Shown here: one piece after another, positions 1-10,737 of the stretch
How the letters are laid out: every line of letters starts with the position of its first letter
Numbering within the stretch: the stretch's first letter is position 1
NCBI GenBank assembly: GCA_947646735.1
Contig: CANTFK010000985.1
Span: 186,001 to 250,000 of the forward strand
DNA: 64,000 nt
Reading direction: 5' to 3'
Source: Peronospora farinosa
Taxonomy: Eukaryota > Oomycota > Peronosporomycetes > Peronosporales > Peronosporaceae
Notes under the pieces: generated by a model
Database searches by the model: none
What the model was told of the DNA's origin: nothing
Seen by the model: only the letters and a program-made list of their open reading frames with translations
Translations under genes and position numbers: made by a program

Positions 1-461
1 AAATATGTCGAGTGGGCCAGGACATGAATGTTGCCTAGAGGGCAACATTCACTGAAGAACAAACCGGTAACCAGAATCGGCAACACGGTAATCCTAGATC
101 AACTAAAGAGATGATCGTATAGGATACCGCTGTGTTTGCGTCGCCACATCTAGAGGAAGTCGATGGCATTACTTCCATCGAGACTGAGGGGATAAGTTCT
201 AGTGCCTTTAGGCAATACGTAGCTAAGACGTTAAGCGTCTCAAGTAATGACGGATCAAACGTAGGCGCTCTTGGTTGCGCCTCCGAAGTTAACTTCGGAG
301 ATAAGACTGTTGACTACGCTTGAGCCTAAAAGGTTCTTGCGTGATCTGCGTAGTGGCAAAGTCAAGCAGTTCTGTGTGCTCGTCGCAGAGGACGAGTACA
401 TGACTGACATTCGGTCTGCAACAGTTTTTGCCTAGAACGAACGGGTTGTCAGAGCTTATCA

Positions 462-1386
462 ATGGACGAAAGTGTCCTTGATGAGAAGACTAGGATTGAG
501 CGATATACATTGCAATCCTGGGAGTCACTGAAGTCAAGTCCTTTGTATAAGGATTTGGTCGAATTCAAGGATGTATTCCCTGAATTCGTACCGTGCGAGT
601 TACCTAAGGATAAAGCTACTCGACACGAGATCAAACTAGTTCCAGGCACGAAATATTTTGTCATGATGCAGTGGCCACTGCCTCGGAAACAAGTCAGGGA
701 GATCGACAAGCTTTTGCCGATCGCCTAGCTGCGGGCCATGTGAGGGAGTCAATTTCACCTCACAGCTCTTCGACCTTCTGTGTGCGCAAGGCCATAGGAG
801 GGTGGAGGAAATTTCACGCGTTTGACAAGTTGGATGCTGCAACGATACTGGCGCCAACGGCGATACCAAGAAAGGAAGTAATCATAGATGTTATGTTTAA
901 GTATACCACCTTTTCGTTTAAGGAACGGATAAATGATTTCTATCAGATCCTAATACGTGAACGGGAAATTACGTACACGGCATTGAGCTCCCCTAATGTA
1001 TGCTCTGGTAATGTTTGGTGATGCCACAAGGGCTAAGCAATGCACCAGCTACATTCAATTAATGTGATTTAATTCTATTGATACCAGTGCGCGATTTTGC
1101 ACCGAGTTACTTCGACGATGTGCTCATTTAAAGCCGCGCTATGAATACTAAAACAGACGTGGAAGCCCACCGACTCCGCGTCCATAATCTTCTTACACTT
1201 ATTCGTGAGCATAAGCTATACCTCAACCTCAAGAAATGTATATTCGCATCTAGCAAAATACCACTTCTTGTGCGCATCTTCGGAAAGAACAGCGTACGCC
1301 CTGATCCAGAAAAGATCAAGGCGACCACCGACTGGCCAGTGTTAGTCGATGTCAAAGGGCTAAGTAAATTCCTTAGGATAGCGTAG
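462..1386 (+). pseudogene. Gypsy reverse transcriptase remnant
   Basis: Three frames together carry the RT domain. The first (462-728) holds the pre-RT stretch with FPEFVPCELP and HEIKLVPGTKYF; the second (671-1021) has SISPHSSSTFCVRKA followed by a GGWRKFHAFDKLD motif, the usual GGWRxVxDYRxLN position; the third (1141-1386) has the C-terminal RT part with LYLNLKKCIF. The catalytic YxDD box is replaced around 1090-1110 by a broken reading (SYFDD in one frame). Inactive by frameshift. Confidence 0.75.
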
Positions 1387-1703
1387 TACTTGCACAGTTA
1401 CTCGTGCAACTACGCCGAGATGACCATACATCTCTCTTGTTTACTCATAATAATGTAAAGTTGCATTTTCATGAGTATACAAGACTGCAACGCTGACTGT
1501 AAGCGTTCCTTTGAACGTATCAGGCAAAGCTTGATGCAATTACCGGTATTGACAATTGCTGATCAGGACAGACACTATATGCGGTCTGCGATGTAAGAGA
1601 TTTTGCAATCGGTTGTGCACTGATGCAGTACGACACAGACGGCGCTAAGCGTTTCGTCTGTTAGTAAACGCGCCAGCTGAAACCAGCTGAGCGCAACTAC
1701 CCG

Positions 1704-2156
1704 GTGCATGACAAGGAACTCCTTGCCATGAAATATGCACTGGATAAGTTTTGCGTTAATCTATTAAGAGATAGACCGTTCATTGCGTATACAGACCATG
1801 CGTCACTACGCAAGGCTGTAAACAGTCCACACCTCTCGCAACGAATGGCGAGATATTTGTTGTTCTTCACGGTGTACAACGTTTTTGTGGAGTATAAACC
1901 GAAACGAAATAATGTCGTTGCCGGTGCGCTCTCTTGTCGGCCCGACTTCGAGCTGACAGTAAAGTACGACAGTGATGCGAATTCCACTGTCGCTACGATG
2001 AGTACCAGCGTTTTGTCGTCGACTTTACTCGACGACACTAGAATGGCTTGCGCACAAGATAGTGATCTTGTACGCCTGATGGAGTACCTCAAGGACCTAT
2101 CCAAGCAAGCTAAGAAGCGCTTGTCTGCCATGTATCGATCTTCTATAGATCGGTAA
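1704..2156 (+). pseudogene. Gypsy RNase H domain remnant
   Basis: An open stretch of 150 codons shows the retroelement RNase H signature: DKELLAMKYALDKF, then a YTDHASLRKAV motif and LSQRMARYLLFF, ending in a VEYKPKRNNVVAGALSCRPD stretch typical of the gypsy RNase H C-terminus. It is separated by stops from the RT piece upstream and from integrase downstream. The same motifs occur on the minus strand at 5374-6003 in a second relic, showing that both belong to one family. Confidence 0.8.
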
Positions 2157-2239
2157 ACCCAGAAGAACGTCTTACTTTACTACACAGCCGTTAACGGCGA
2201 CACGCCTCGTGTCTTCGCACCACCCCAACATGATCTCAG

Positions 2240-2967
2240 GTTACATATCATGTTAAGTGTCACGATGCACCAATAAGTGGGCATCGCGGCCGTGAGAAGA
2301 CTTACCTCACGGTCAACCACGACTTTTACTGGCCTTGACAGTATGAGTTTGTGCGCAAGTGCGTTCGTGCTTGCAGAGTTTGTTAACGAGTAAATCCTAG
2401 CGTTTTACAACGTGCACAATTACAGCCTCTACCTGTTCCAGCAAAGTGCTGGGAGTCCATCTCCATAGACTTCGTTTTTGGGTTTCGTAAATACGCTTAC
2501 GGAAACAAAGGCATTTTTGTGTTTGTAGACATGTTCAGAGAGATGGTAAATCTTGTTTCTGTACCAGAAGAAGGCTGTGCTTGAATGTTCATCGATACTA
2601 TCTTTTGATTGCACGGCTTACCCGTGAGCTTGTGTCCGATAGGGACCCCCGAATCACGACTATATTTTGGCTTACCGTGTTTCATTCACTTATAACACGG
2701 CTACCGAGTATACTTCTGACCATCGGAAAACCGATGGTCAGACTACACGGGCCAATGGCCGTTTTAAGAGATACTTTCGAGGGTATCATCGACTTTGCCA
2801 TCTACAACTCGGTGCATGCGTCCACGACGCATACACCGTTCTACGTGAATGGCCTTCGCCATCCACGTGCGTTGACCATTATAGAAAATGATCCTAATAT
2901 AAGGGGGAAAGGACTTGCTCGAGCGAGGGCCAACCTGGCTCTTGCTCATCACGCGCCGACGTTGTAG
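2240..2967 (+). pseudogene. Gypsy integrase remnant
   Basis: The plus strand keeps a zinc-binding-like stretch (about 2240-2400), a core Asp region (SIDFVFGFRKYAYGNKG around 2458-2510), a DRDPR motif (about 2638) and a TDGQTTRANG motif (about 2735), which is the region carrying the catalytic glutamate in intact copies. The pieces sit in different frames and a stop interrupts the core after SVPEEGCA. Clearly inactive. Confidence 0.65.
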
Positions 2968-3337
2968 TCGACACGAAAGTAACCGAAATTATACCATTCG
3001 AAGAAGAAGAAGAAGGTAAAATGATGACGCTCTTACTGATGACGATACTGAAGATGTCAACATGGTTCGAGGTATCGCCAACGAGAACGCTGATTTCCTT
3101 GATCAGTTGTCACACAAGTCTCTGCAGTGCATTCAACCTGCACTGCAGGCAAAAGCAGTGAGTCAACAGAGGATGTCCTGCTGACTTAAAAAGCGGTAGT
3201 TTGTTTTTGTAAGACGCCATCGCCGAAGCGGTGGATTAGCAGAAAAGTAACGCAGACAATAATGGGAGGGCGAATGTCATTTTTTTATTGAAGATGTGCT
3301 ACTTGGCTTCAGTCTTCCTCATGCGCGCGTGAGAGTT

Positions 3338-3375
3338 GAAAAAAAAACAAAAAAAAAATATATATAAAAAAAAAA

Positions 3376-3412
<37 letters not shown>

Positions 3413-3424
3413 AAAAAAAATTTT
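3338..3424. repeat. A/T homopolymer-rich low-complexity tract
   Basis: Alternating runs of A and T, including an uninterrupted T run of about 30 bases, lie directly next to the inner side of an LTR-like block. It may be an expanded terminal tract of the element. Assembly of such runs is often unreliable. Confidence 0.8.
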
Positions 3425-3622
3425 AAGTCGTAATATATACGACAGTGCTCCCGCCTTTCGGGAACCACATATTTTCAGGTTGAATTATCATTGGTCCATG
3501 TTGGGTCTTTAGGATCCAATAATAAACCAATAATAAATAGCCACGCTGTGCCCGCTAGAGCACCTGCCTACATATGTAATTATTAATTTATATTAATGTC
3601 ATGTGTAATGTGGCTCATTACA
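3421..3622 (-). repeat. Gypsy LTR-like repeat, copy A
   Basis: This block closely matches 10515-10737 and more distantly 9201-9416, all in the same orientation. Shared landmarks are a GACAGTGCTCCCGCCTTTCG stretch, CCAATAATAAA(C/T)CAATAATAAA, and a CTGTGCCCGCTA stretch before CACCTGCCTAC. The plus-strand right end is a palindromic TGTAATGTGGCTCATTACA, so on the minus strand the block would begin TGTAATGAGCC, a TG start as expected of an LTR. Read this way, copy A is the 3-prime LTR and the 9.2-9.4 kb copy the 5-prime LTR of the minus-strand gypsy relic between them. The inner boundary is not determined. Confidence 0.6.
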
Positions 3623-3639
3623 TCACTCCCTTATCAAGA

Positions 3640-4625
3640 TAGCACTCACCAACCGTGAGTGCTCAACTGTCGAAACTAAAAAGCCCACAAACGAACCAAG
3701 CATTGTCCGAACCTACAACTTCCAACACTGCAGCACTCCCAAGCACCATAAGCGGTAGTGTAACTACCAGCATCATGGCGCAACAACTCATCCCTGGGCG
3801 CTGTATGACATGTTCGGAGCTCGCGGTCCGGACTCATCGAAAACGATAAAGGACTACTTCCGGCGTTTTCGTAAACTGCGTGGGAAGAGTCTTGAAGGAA
3901 TTGGTACGAAGCCCGGCAAAGTTCCTGGTGCGTCTTCGTCCAACGTTGGAATTGGATGCTCGAAGATGTTAGCAGCTTCCAACTGTGGATCGCCAATTGG
4001 GAGGAACTTCGCGCCGATCACTTAATCGGCGCGCTACGCAAAATGGTGTGTGATATTTCTTGGAATGAGGACCGCCTCTGCTTCGTTCATGTCAATGAAG
4101 GATGTCAAATTTGTGACTCGATACCACGTCCAATTCATGACGAATGGCGGTGTTACAGTCGATAGAGAAGGCGCGTTTTATCCGCGCGCAGGTACCGAGT
4201 ACGTTGGCTTGGATTCCCTCCTGAGCAGGATAAATGGGAACCGCGTTCATCTCTCCTCCTTCGTGACGTTCCAGATGTGATTTAGTCGTATGAAGCCACG
4301 AAGTCGAGATATTATAATGCGGGCGCGAACGCGAGCGCTCTCGTGACAAACGAGAGCGGTGAGGCGACCCACGCCGTCAAGAACGAGAAAGATGACGTAA
4401 TCGAGAACGTAGTGGTGAATACATTTCACCACGACTACGAGGCGAGTATCTCGCATCAGGACGAGCAGGCGAACGTTTCGCTGCCCTTCGCTGATTACTC
4501 AGCGGAGATTGACTCCGCTGGTGCGAGTGATTTTGACAACGAGGCGCACCACGATAAATTGCGCTTCTTCGTACGCTCAGACTTCGCTCATACTTCGCTA
4601 TCCAACTTCGGTCGCGTTCGCTGAG
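3640..4625 (+). pseudogene. Gypsy integrase C-terminus with chromodomain-like motif
   Basis: In the forward frames around 4185-4290 a stretch reads YRVRWLGFPPEQDKWEP followed by SLLRDVPDV, the classic chromodomain pattern (Y-x-V-x-W-x-G, then D-x-W-E-P) that ends many gypsy integrases (chromoviruses). A compatible linker lies upstream (4050-4190) in another frame, and a Ser/Asp/Glu-rich open stretch follows at 4343-4624. The 3655-3850 stretch is low-complexity Ser/Thr-rich and cannot be placed. Several frameshifts show it is dead. It is opposite in strand to the neighbouring 4.6-9.1 kb relic, so it is a separate insertion or an inverted scrap. Confidence 0.55.
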
Positions 4626-4639
4626 TGGACACTTAGCGA

Positions 4640-5617
4640 TGTGTCGCCATGGGTCGCCCCACGGCAAGGAGAGTAGGAAATCGAGGATGACGAGCCAATT
4701 CACAAAAAATAGCGTCAACTCTGTATGCGTGTACGGCATTATTAAGTTCGAACTCGGCAACTGGTAAAAATGCACTTTAACTTATGAATGTCGTAGCATA
4801 ACTTCGTAGAACATCTTCGAGGACCCGGTTCACACGCTCGGTTTGCCCATCCGTTTCCGAATGGGCCGTTGTCGATATACGCAGTTATTTACCGAGAAGC
4901 TCGAACAATGAAGTCTTAAATGTGGATATGAGTCGCGGATCACGGTTCAAAACAATATCATCTGGCAGGCCATGATGACGGAACATTGCGTCAATGAAAT
5001 GCGCCGCGGTTTCTTTAGCGGTAACCTTAGCGTTAACAGGCACTAGATGTGCCAACTTGCCTAATCTGTCGACAAAAACTAGGATACCCGCTCCATCTTA
5101 ACTATCGGGCGCGAGTCCGAAGATGAAGTCGATCGAAACTGATCGTCAAGCCTCGACTGCAATCGGCAACGATCGCAGGAAACCCTGCGACGATGAAGAT
5201 GGCTTCACATGCTAGAAGATGTCGCTCGTTCAAATTCAGTTGCGTACCCATGGTGACAGAAGAAGCCTCGAGACACAGCCGCGAAAGTCTTTTCGCAGCC
5301 AAAAAATTACCGCCAGTAGGAGCATCGTGATACTCGTGGATGACTCTTGCACGCAAATCCATGTCGTTGGCGATCAATGTGCGAGGAGCATCGAATTGAT
5401 CGATGCTGTACAAAAGCAATTCTCCGTCCAAACTGTATCGATGAATGTGGTCGCGCTTGATTCGTGATAAGATCCCAGGGCGAAATCGCTGGATACACGC
5501 AGATAAACGATAATGTCCGCATAATCTGAATCGTTCTTGTACGCTGCGACGATTTCGTCGAATAAGAACAGCTCGGGTGTGACCCGACTTAGGTTCAGCG
5601 ATATACACATCGCACAT
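4640..5617 (-). pseudogene. Gypsy integrase remnant
   Basis: The stretch 5617-5102 includes VIHEYHDAPTGGNFLAAKRL, the H-H side of the integrase zinc-binding domain. Lower down, between about 4960 and 4640, the minus strand reads DPRLISTFKTSLFELLG, then AHSETDGQTERVNRVLEDVL, which carries the catalytic glutamate, then a FLPVAEFELNNAVH stretch. The core is split by stops and frameshifts. Confidence 0.75.
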
Positions 5618-6231
5618 CGATCATCATCCTCGTCCTCGTCATCAGTCGCCTGACGAGTTAAAGCAGTCCGAGGATCGTAGTAGGGACGATTTAACAGAAT
5701 GTCGGCGATAATTTTGGTCTTGCCTGGCTTGTAATTTACCACAAAGTTGTGCTCGTAGAAGAACGAGAGCCATCGTGCCATCCGTTGGGACAGGTGTGGG
5801 CTCTTCATCGCTGTGCGTAGCGATGCATGGTCGGTATACAAAGCAAATGTACGTTCACCAAGCAGATGCACGCGAAACTTGATGAGTGCGTATCGCATCA
5901 CTAGCAACTCCTTGTCGTTAACCGGATAGTTCTTCTCATCTAGTTTCATCTGTCGCGACTGATAGTTCACGACTAGTTCACGGTCCTCATCATCAAATTG
6001 CATGAGGGATCAACTGATTACGAAATCACTGGCATCGTATACCAGGTAGAACGGCTTGGAGTCGTCTGGTAGGACCAGGACTGGTGCTGACGCCAGGCTC
6101 TTCTTTACTACTTCGAAGGCTGCTTGGTGCTCGGGACGCCACAACCACGTGGCGTCTTTCTTCAAGAGTGACGACAAAGGCTGGATAGAACCAGCGTAAT
6201 CCTTCGTATACTTGTGCAAATAATTAGCCAA
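5374..6231 (-). pseudogene. Gypsy RNase H region remnant
   Basis: Two minus-strand stretches (6231-6010 and 6003-5374) hold the RT thumb/connection NYLHKYTKDYAGSIQPL and YDASDFVIS, then DKELLVMRYALIKFRVHL, LYTDHASLRTAM and HLSQRMARWLSFFYEHNF, all standard in the gypsy RNase H domain. A single stop between them (near 6005) is the only break, so this is one of the better preserved parts of the relic. Confidence 0.8.
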
Positions 6232-6333
6232 GCCGAGCCACTAGCGCAACTACGTAGGGTTCTTGGATGTGGGCCAAGAACAAATTGACGACACCTTCTC
6301 TGGATCAGCTCGAACTCCCGATTTACTCACATA

Positions 6334-7488
6334 TCAACCCAGCACCGGAAACACCGGTGCACAAAAGACACACTTCTTGAGATTCGCATACAACTTGTTG
6401 TCTCGCATAACTTGACACACCTGTTTTACATGTGGCAGGTGAATTTGGACATCGTTTAGGTTGCCCTCGGCGCGACTGTGAACGAAAATGTCGTCAAAAT
6501 AACTTAGAGCAAAACTTCGAATGGGTCTCAACTTTTGAGACACCATGCGATTGAAAGTGTCCGGAGCGTTCCTCAATCCTTGTGGCATAACCATCCACTC
6601 CCATAACATACCACTTGGTGTGCTCACCGCTGTGAGTGGGATATCGCTTGGTCGCATCAAAATCTGGTAAAAGCCGTCGGTCAGTCGGCACTGAACAAGA
6701 TACTTCCTGACATGGACTTCAGCACCATGTCCTCCCTGGGAATAGTAGATTGTGCAGGAATAGTGGCATCATTCAACTTATGAAACGCATGCACTATCCG
6801 CCAGCCTCCCGTAGCCTTCTTGACGCAGAAGGGTGGATTAGAATGTGGTGAGATACTTTCACGCACATGACCCGCTTTTGCGGCGGCCTTCGAAGAATGC
6901 GTCAATAGCTTCGACTTGATCTCGAGGAAACGGCCACTGCCGTGTCACACAATACTTCGACCCTGGCACTAGATCAATCTCGTGCCGAACACCACGGTCC
7001 GCAGGAAGTTCAGCCGGAATCTCGTCCGGGAACACGTCTGCATACTCTCGAGCAATGTCGTAGACGGGGTTACCAGACTCTCGCAGAGCCTCCCATGATT
7101 GTGATGCAAACCTTTCTTCACGCGATGACTTTGGCTCAGCGCTTCGAGGACGCGCCATATTCTTTTCGCTCGACACAGTAACCACCTCGTTGGTGATTAG
7201 ACACACTTGTTTTACAGTGCCCCCCCTCAAGGTCACGTAGAAAATGCTTCCAGGAAAGCCCTGGAAGGCTTGTAATGGAAGACGCATCGCGAGGCGGACT
7301 CGCGACTTTAATGTATTGGCGTCTTTGTGTACTCCCTTCCACGTACACGATAGCGTGGACACATTCCAAGGCTGAATTATCGGTGCTGTTGTCCCCATCG
7401 TGCTTCGAGTCACTACTACTCGAAGCTGGCGAACCACAGTCAGGTGATAAATCATCACCCCCTCTAGGCACTGGATGTCTTCATCCAC
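6334..7488 (-). pseudogene. Gypsy reverse transcriptase remnant
   Basis: The minus strand first shows EYADVFPDEIPAELPADRG and HEIDLVPGSKYCVTRQWPFP (7488-6859), then SISPHSNPPFCVKKATGGWR (6905-6681), then VMPQGLRNAPDTFNRMVSQKL followed by SYFDDIFVHS (6660-6334). The YFDD box is a plausible variant of the catalytic YxDD. Three frames are needed, and a stop near 6690 separates palm and fingers. Confidence 0.8.
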
Positions 7489-8009
7489 GATGCCAAAAAC
7501 ACTAGACGGAGTATCCCAAACTCGACCGTCGACATTTGATGCGGGACCTCCTGGTAGGCCGCGGTAAACCCGTGTGGGAGCCCCAACTCAACCACGACTT
7601 GGTAATGTGGGAACTTTGGTTCGACCACAGTGGGTGATGATGGGAACCTCGGTTCAATCATCAGGCTCTCGCGTGAGGACTCCTGCCCGTCCACGTCACA
7701 CTCGCTGGCGAGCTTCTGCTCGTCGTCACATTGCTCTTGTGAAAGCCCCTGCTCAACCACGATAGGTGCAGATGGGAACCCCGGATCAACCACCGCATTC
7801 ACGTTCGGGAACCCCTGTTCAACCGCGCTAATGACGTGTGGGAACCCCTGTTTGGCCGCGTCGTCCTCGTCTTTCTCCTCGCTGTGGAGCAAGGAGTCAC
7901 TGTCTGTCTCGAAAAACAGCACAAGAAGTGCAGAGAGGTACATCGCTCGCTCTGTGCACCGCCAGCGTCGTGGAATCACGATCCACGACTGCGACTTTCG
8001 GCCAGTCAT
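7464..8009 (-). pseudogene. Protease-RT linker with tandem peptide repeats
   Basis: This open stretch has no known domain but carries degenerate tandem units of about 11-13 residues around the core VVEQGFP or VVEPKFP (for example AVEQGFPNVNAVVDPGFP), at least seven copies between about 7560 and 7860. The DNA shows the same periodicity with recurring TGGGAACCCC and GTGGGAAC words. It links the protease to RT in the dead gypsy element. Function unknown; the repetition may simply be slippage-driven. Confidence 0.6.
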
Positions 8010-8481
8010 TTAGAGACACCAAGAGATGAGTAAACACTTTATGGACGTCGAACTTGCGTCGACGTCTCACTGATCTGTCTAACCAGTCGATCTGGGGCTT
8101 ATAACGCGCCAACCATGGCATGCCCAGTATGCGATCGAATGTATAATTCATTGCGATCACCAAGAAATCATCATTACTGCGAAAGACATCAAACGTGTAC
8201 GGCAACGACACTTTGCGCCGCCATACGCGGTGTGATTTCCCGTCAGCCAGCTTGAAGACGACTTGGCCAGGTCCCTCACGGACCTGAATGCTGGGAGGCA
8301 GCATCGATAAACAAGATTTACGAAAGAAATTATATGTTTCTCCTGAGTCCAGGAGTGCTCGTTGAGGTCGCCGGACACCGGCGACATGTAAACTGACAAT
8401 AATCAGACGTGAATCACCACTCGTGGTGGTGGCATTAAACCGTGCTCGCAGCGCAGGAGGACTGGAAGTTTGGGCTGCCAC
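7897..8481 (-). pseudogene. Gypsy aspartic protease domain remnant
   Basis: A 194-codon open stretch holds a retropepsin-like fold region: RALLDSGETYNFF at the active-site loop (D-S-G kept, the following A replaced by E), then RILGMPWLARYKPQIDW, the ILG-containing second half of the monomer. It continues in another frame into the linker. The substituted residue and the downstream frameshift suggest no activity. Confidence 0.75.
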
Positions 8482-8525
8482 CGGGGGACCCGAACCTCCG
8501 TTCCAACTAGTAGGGCGCCCTGCAC

Positions 8526-9110
8526 CTACTGGTCCCTACCGTTTTTTGGACGTGCGGCCGGTACAGCACCCTCATGATGGGCGTCCACTCCATGCAACGA
8601 TATCGGCGCTGTCGCGCGGCACTTAGCCGCGCATTGACTTGGCTTTCGACAACGAAAACAAATTATTTGACGCCCGGTACGAGCGTCACCCTTATGGGGA
8701 ATGACACGTCGTCGGTCATCGGACGACTCAATCACGTCGATCTCCATAGATTCTGGACCAGAAAGCCGAGGAACGGTAAAGACCGAGGGTTTGGCATAGG
8801 CCTTTGTGACCCTAAAGTACTCACTGAGGGTAATAGAAAATGCCTCCTCCGATGTGGCAGGCTCCGCGCGCTCGAGCGATAAGCGGGTCTACCCTTCACG
8901 CATACCATCCACTAATACATGTACCTGCGTGTACATGTCCATGGGGTGCGTGACAATACACGACGCAAGATGCCTAGACATCTGCTCGTAGTCGCGCATC
9001 GCCATTTTACCCTGTCGCATAGACAGGAACCTTGAGCGCACCATATTTCTCCTCTTGCGGTGGCTCGTAGGCAAGACGAAGATCGTCCTGGATGGTATAG
9101 TAACAGGCTA
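8526..9110 (-). pseudogene. Gypsy gag remnant
   Basis: The minus strand shows a retrotransposon gag pattern: DDLRLAYEPPQEE (about 9105-9065), RSRFLSMRQGKMAMRDYEQM, and ASCIVTHPMDMYTQVHVLVDGM (9020-8895), then further downstream a knuckle-like ICFRCRKPSQCAAKC (about 8660-8615) in which the expected GH of CCHC is lost. The N-terminal half of gag is missing, as the LTR-like block starts shortly upstream. Confidence 0.65.
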
Positions 9111-9200
9111 AGGATACGTTGCCGTCTTAAACGAAAAGAGCGTTGAGGAAGCGCTCCTAATTAACTCGTAAAAATAACTCTGTTTTATTTTTGTTTTGTT

Positions 9201-9416
9201 TTAATTCGCAGTAAGTGCGAATATGTTCCCTAGCTCATGGGAACCACTCAATATGAAAGTCAATTTATTATTGGCTAATTATTGGGTCTGGCACCCCAAT
9301 AATAAACCAATATTAACATGACACGCAGTATCTGCTGATCGGATACTGCCCTATGCCTACTTGTGTAATTATGTATTATTCCTATGACTACTTATGTAAT
9401 AGGTTGCCCCATTATA
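9201..9416 (-). repeat. Gypsy LTR-like repeat, copy B
   Basis: A diverged relative of 3421-3622. It shares GGGAACCAC, CAATTTATTATTGG, ACCCCAATAATAAACCAAT, a CGCAGTATCTGCT...GCCTACTTGTGTAATTATG series and a palindromic right end close to GTAATAGGTTGCCCCATTATA. It sits immediately before the gag remnant on the minus strand, as a 5-prime LTR should. Confidence 0.5.
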
Positions 9417-9818
9417 AGGTTCCAGGGTGGTGAACGCGTGCTCGTCCACAACGAGATTACCAAGGGCTCACTCCTTGGCATTCCCGGTGAAGCGGATAAG
9501 AAGGAAGTTGACATTCGCCTGGGGCGCCTCGAGAAGTCTCAAGGCAATGGCGATGTCAGCTTCTCGGAACCATCGATTCAGCGACAATCTATCTTTACCT
9601 TCTCCTGAGTAGAAGGAGGTTCATATCTTCACGGCCTCATTCCGTCAAGGTCGCGAGGGAGTTAAACCTCGCCAATTGGATTCGGAGAGCTCGCGTGCCA
9701 TAAACTCATGTATGGCGAGACGTTGCGCATCAGGGGTCGCTGATCTCATTAGCAACGCGACGAATGCCTCTCCTTATATCGCCGCGAGGCGAGTAAGGGG
9801 ATCCCACTCAACACCAGT
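9417..9818. other. Stretch without recognisable gene
   Basis: A 74-codon plus-strand reading frame (9384-9608) runs through the edge of the LTR-like block, but I recognise no domain in it. The rest (9609-9818) has GCGAGGCGAG-type short repeats and no coding signal. Probably decayed retroelement sequence. Confidence 0.4.
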
Positions 9819-10377
9819 TGTAACGGGGTGAATCCGTTACATAATATTGACACTTATGTGAAGTGTCAATAAAAATATTATTTTAGCTAATAATATTAGA
9901 CAATATTATCTTTTCTTATAATATTGTCCTCGCATCTTCTTAAAGTTGAAAACTGCCCTCTTATTGGTTAATATAGGCCATTATATCATCCAAGGCGCTG
10001 ACCAATGACCGATGGACGCGCGCATAAATGGAGGGCACGAAGGTAGCATACAAATTTGTATCAGAATATAGTTAAGAGAAGGTTATTAATGATTTAGGTT
10101 TATTAGATAGTTTAACTATATTAAACACAGTTTTCTTTTCCCTTTCAACTAAGCACTGTTTAGTTGATAAGCTTCCTCTGTCTCGTAAGTAGGAGAGGTT
10201 TCAAGGCACCTGCTTTCAATGTCATCAGTGAAAGTAGACTATACTATTATCAGTATAGTCGGAGGGTGCCCTATGACACTAGTGAGATGGGGTTAGGTCG
10301 CGGGCTCCAGAAATAAATCTTACGCGTCAAAGTACGAGTTCGCTCATCCCAAACTCGGGCATAGGAAGGACCAACAA
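9819..10377 (+). repeat. Candidate gypsy LTR beginning TGTAACGGGG
   Basis: The block opens with a hairpin-forming TGTAACGGGGTGAATCCGTT and ACA, contains a second inverted repeat (TGACACTT-ATGTGAAGTGTCA), and is AT-rich in its first half with TATA-like elements. It ends just before a GTGATATCAGG stretch resembling the TGGTATCAGAGC primer-binding site complementary to initiator tRNA-Met. This layout (TG start, AT-rich U3, then PBS) is that of a 5-prime LTR of about 560 bp for the plus-strand gypsy scrap downstream. No second copy is confirmed in the window, so boundaries are tentative. Confidence 0.45.
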
Positions 10378-10394
10378 GTGATATCAGGTATAAC
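10378..10394 (+). other. Possible tRNA-Met primer-binding-site relic
   Basis: The bases AGTGATATCAGGTATAA just right of the candidate LTR resemble the consensus TGGTATCAGAGC PBS of gypsy elements, with a few mismatches. Weak on its own; its position directly after the proposed LTR is what supports it. Confidence 0.35.
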
Positions 10395-10514
10395 GGAGCT
10401 AGAACGTACCGTCACTAGCTTACACGTGCGCTTGAGGAAGACTCAAGCCCAAGTGTTATGTATAAAGTAAATTTACTTCTGATTTTTATTTTGTTTAAAT
10501 TGGTACTAATTACG

Positions 10515-10737
10515 AAGATTTTTAAGTCGTGATATATACGACAGTGCTCCCGCCTTTCGGGAACCACACCATTTCAGGATGATTTATCATTGGTCCATAT
10601 TGGTTATTTAGGCTCCAATAATAAATCAATAATAAATTGTCACGCTGTGCCCGCTATTCGGGCACAGCACCTGCCTACTTATGTATTTATTTATTTCTTT
10701 AATGCTATATATGGAATGTGGCCCATTACTGGATAAC
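10515..10737 (-). repeat. Gypsy LTR-like repeat, copy C
   Basis: This is the closest relative of copy A (3421-3622): the two share long identical runs including TATACGACAGTGCTCCCGCC and GGGAACCACA, with an extra ATTCGGGCACAG in copy C. The palindromic right end is weakened (GGAATGTGGCCCATTAC). No matching gag lies to its left in the right orientation, so it looks like a solo LTR lodged between the candidate LTR at 9.8-10.4 kb and the RT scrap. Confidence 0.6.

Larger units (their letters stand above)
1..3250 (+). mobile_element. Decayed Ty3/gypsy retrotransposon, pol region
   Basis: Translated pieces in all three forward frames line up in the pol order of a gypsy element: the linker before reverse transcriptase (about 460-730), RT (730-1390), RNase H (1700-2156), the zinc-binding and core parts of integrase (about 2240-2970). 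Frameshifts and stops separate every piece, so no polyprotein can be made. The visible order matches the oomycete gypsy family also present on the minus strand at 4.6-9.1 kb. Sequence before position 460 has no recognisable gag, so the element is probably cut by the window edge or decayed. The downstream limit near 3250 is set only by loss of coding similarity. Confidence 0.8.
4640..9110 (-). mobile_element. Decayed Ty3/gypsy retrotransposon, gag-PR-RT-RH-IN
   Basis: On the minus strand all domains of a gypsy element follow in order: a gag remnant with a CCHC-like knuckle (9110-8526), aspartic protease (8481-7897), a repeat-rich linker (8009-7464), RT (7488-6334), RNase H (6231-5374) and integrase (5617-4640). 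Each lies in its own frame with overlapping or nearly overlapping ends, so a handful of frameshifts and stops separate them from a single polyprotein. LTR-like blocks at about 9.2-9.4 kb and 3.4-3.6 kb flank it in the orientation expected, although an inverted chromodomain scrap lies between integrase and the left block. Confidence 0.8.
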
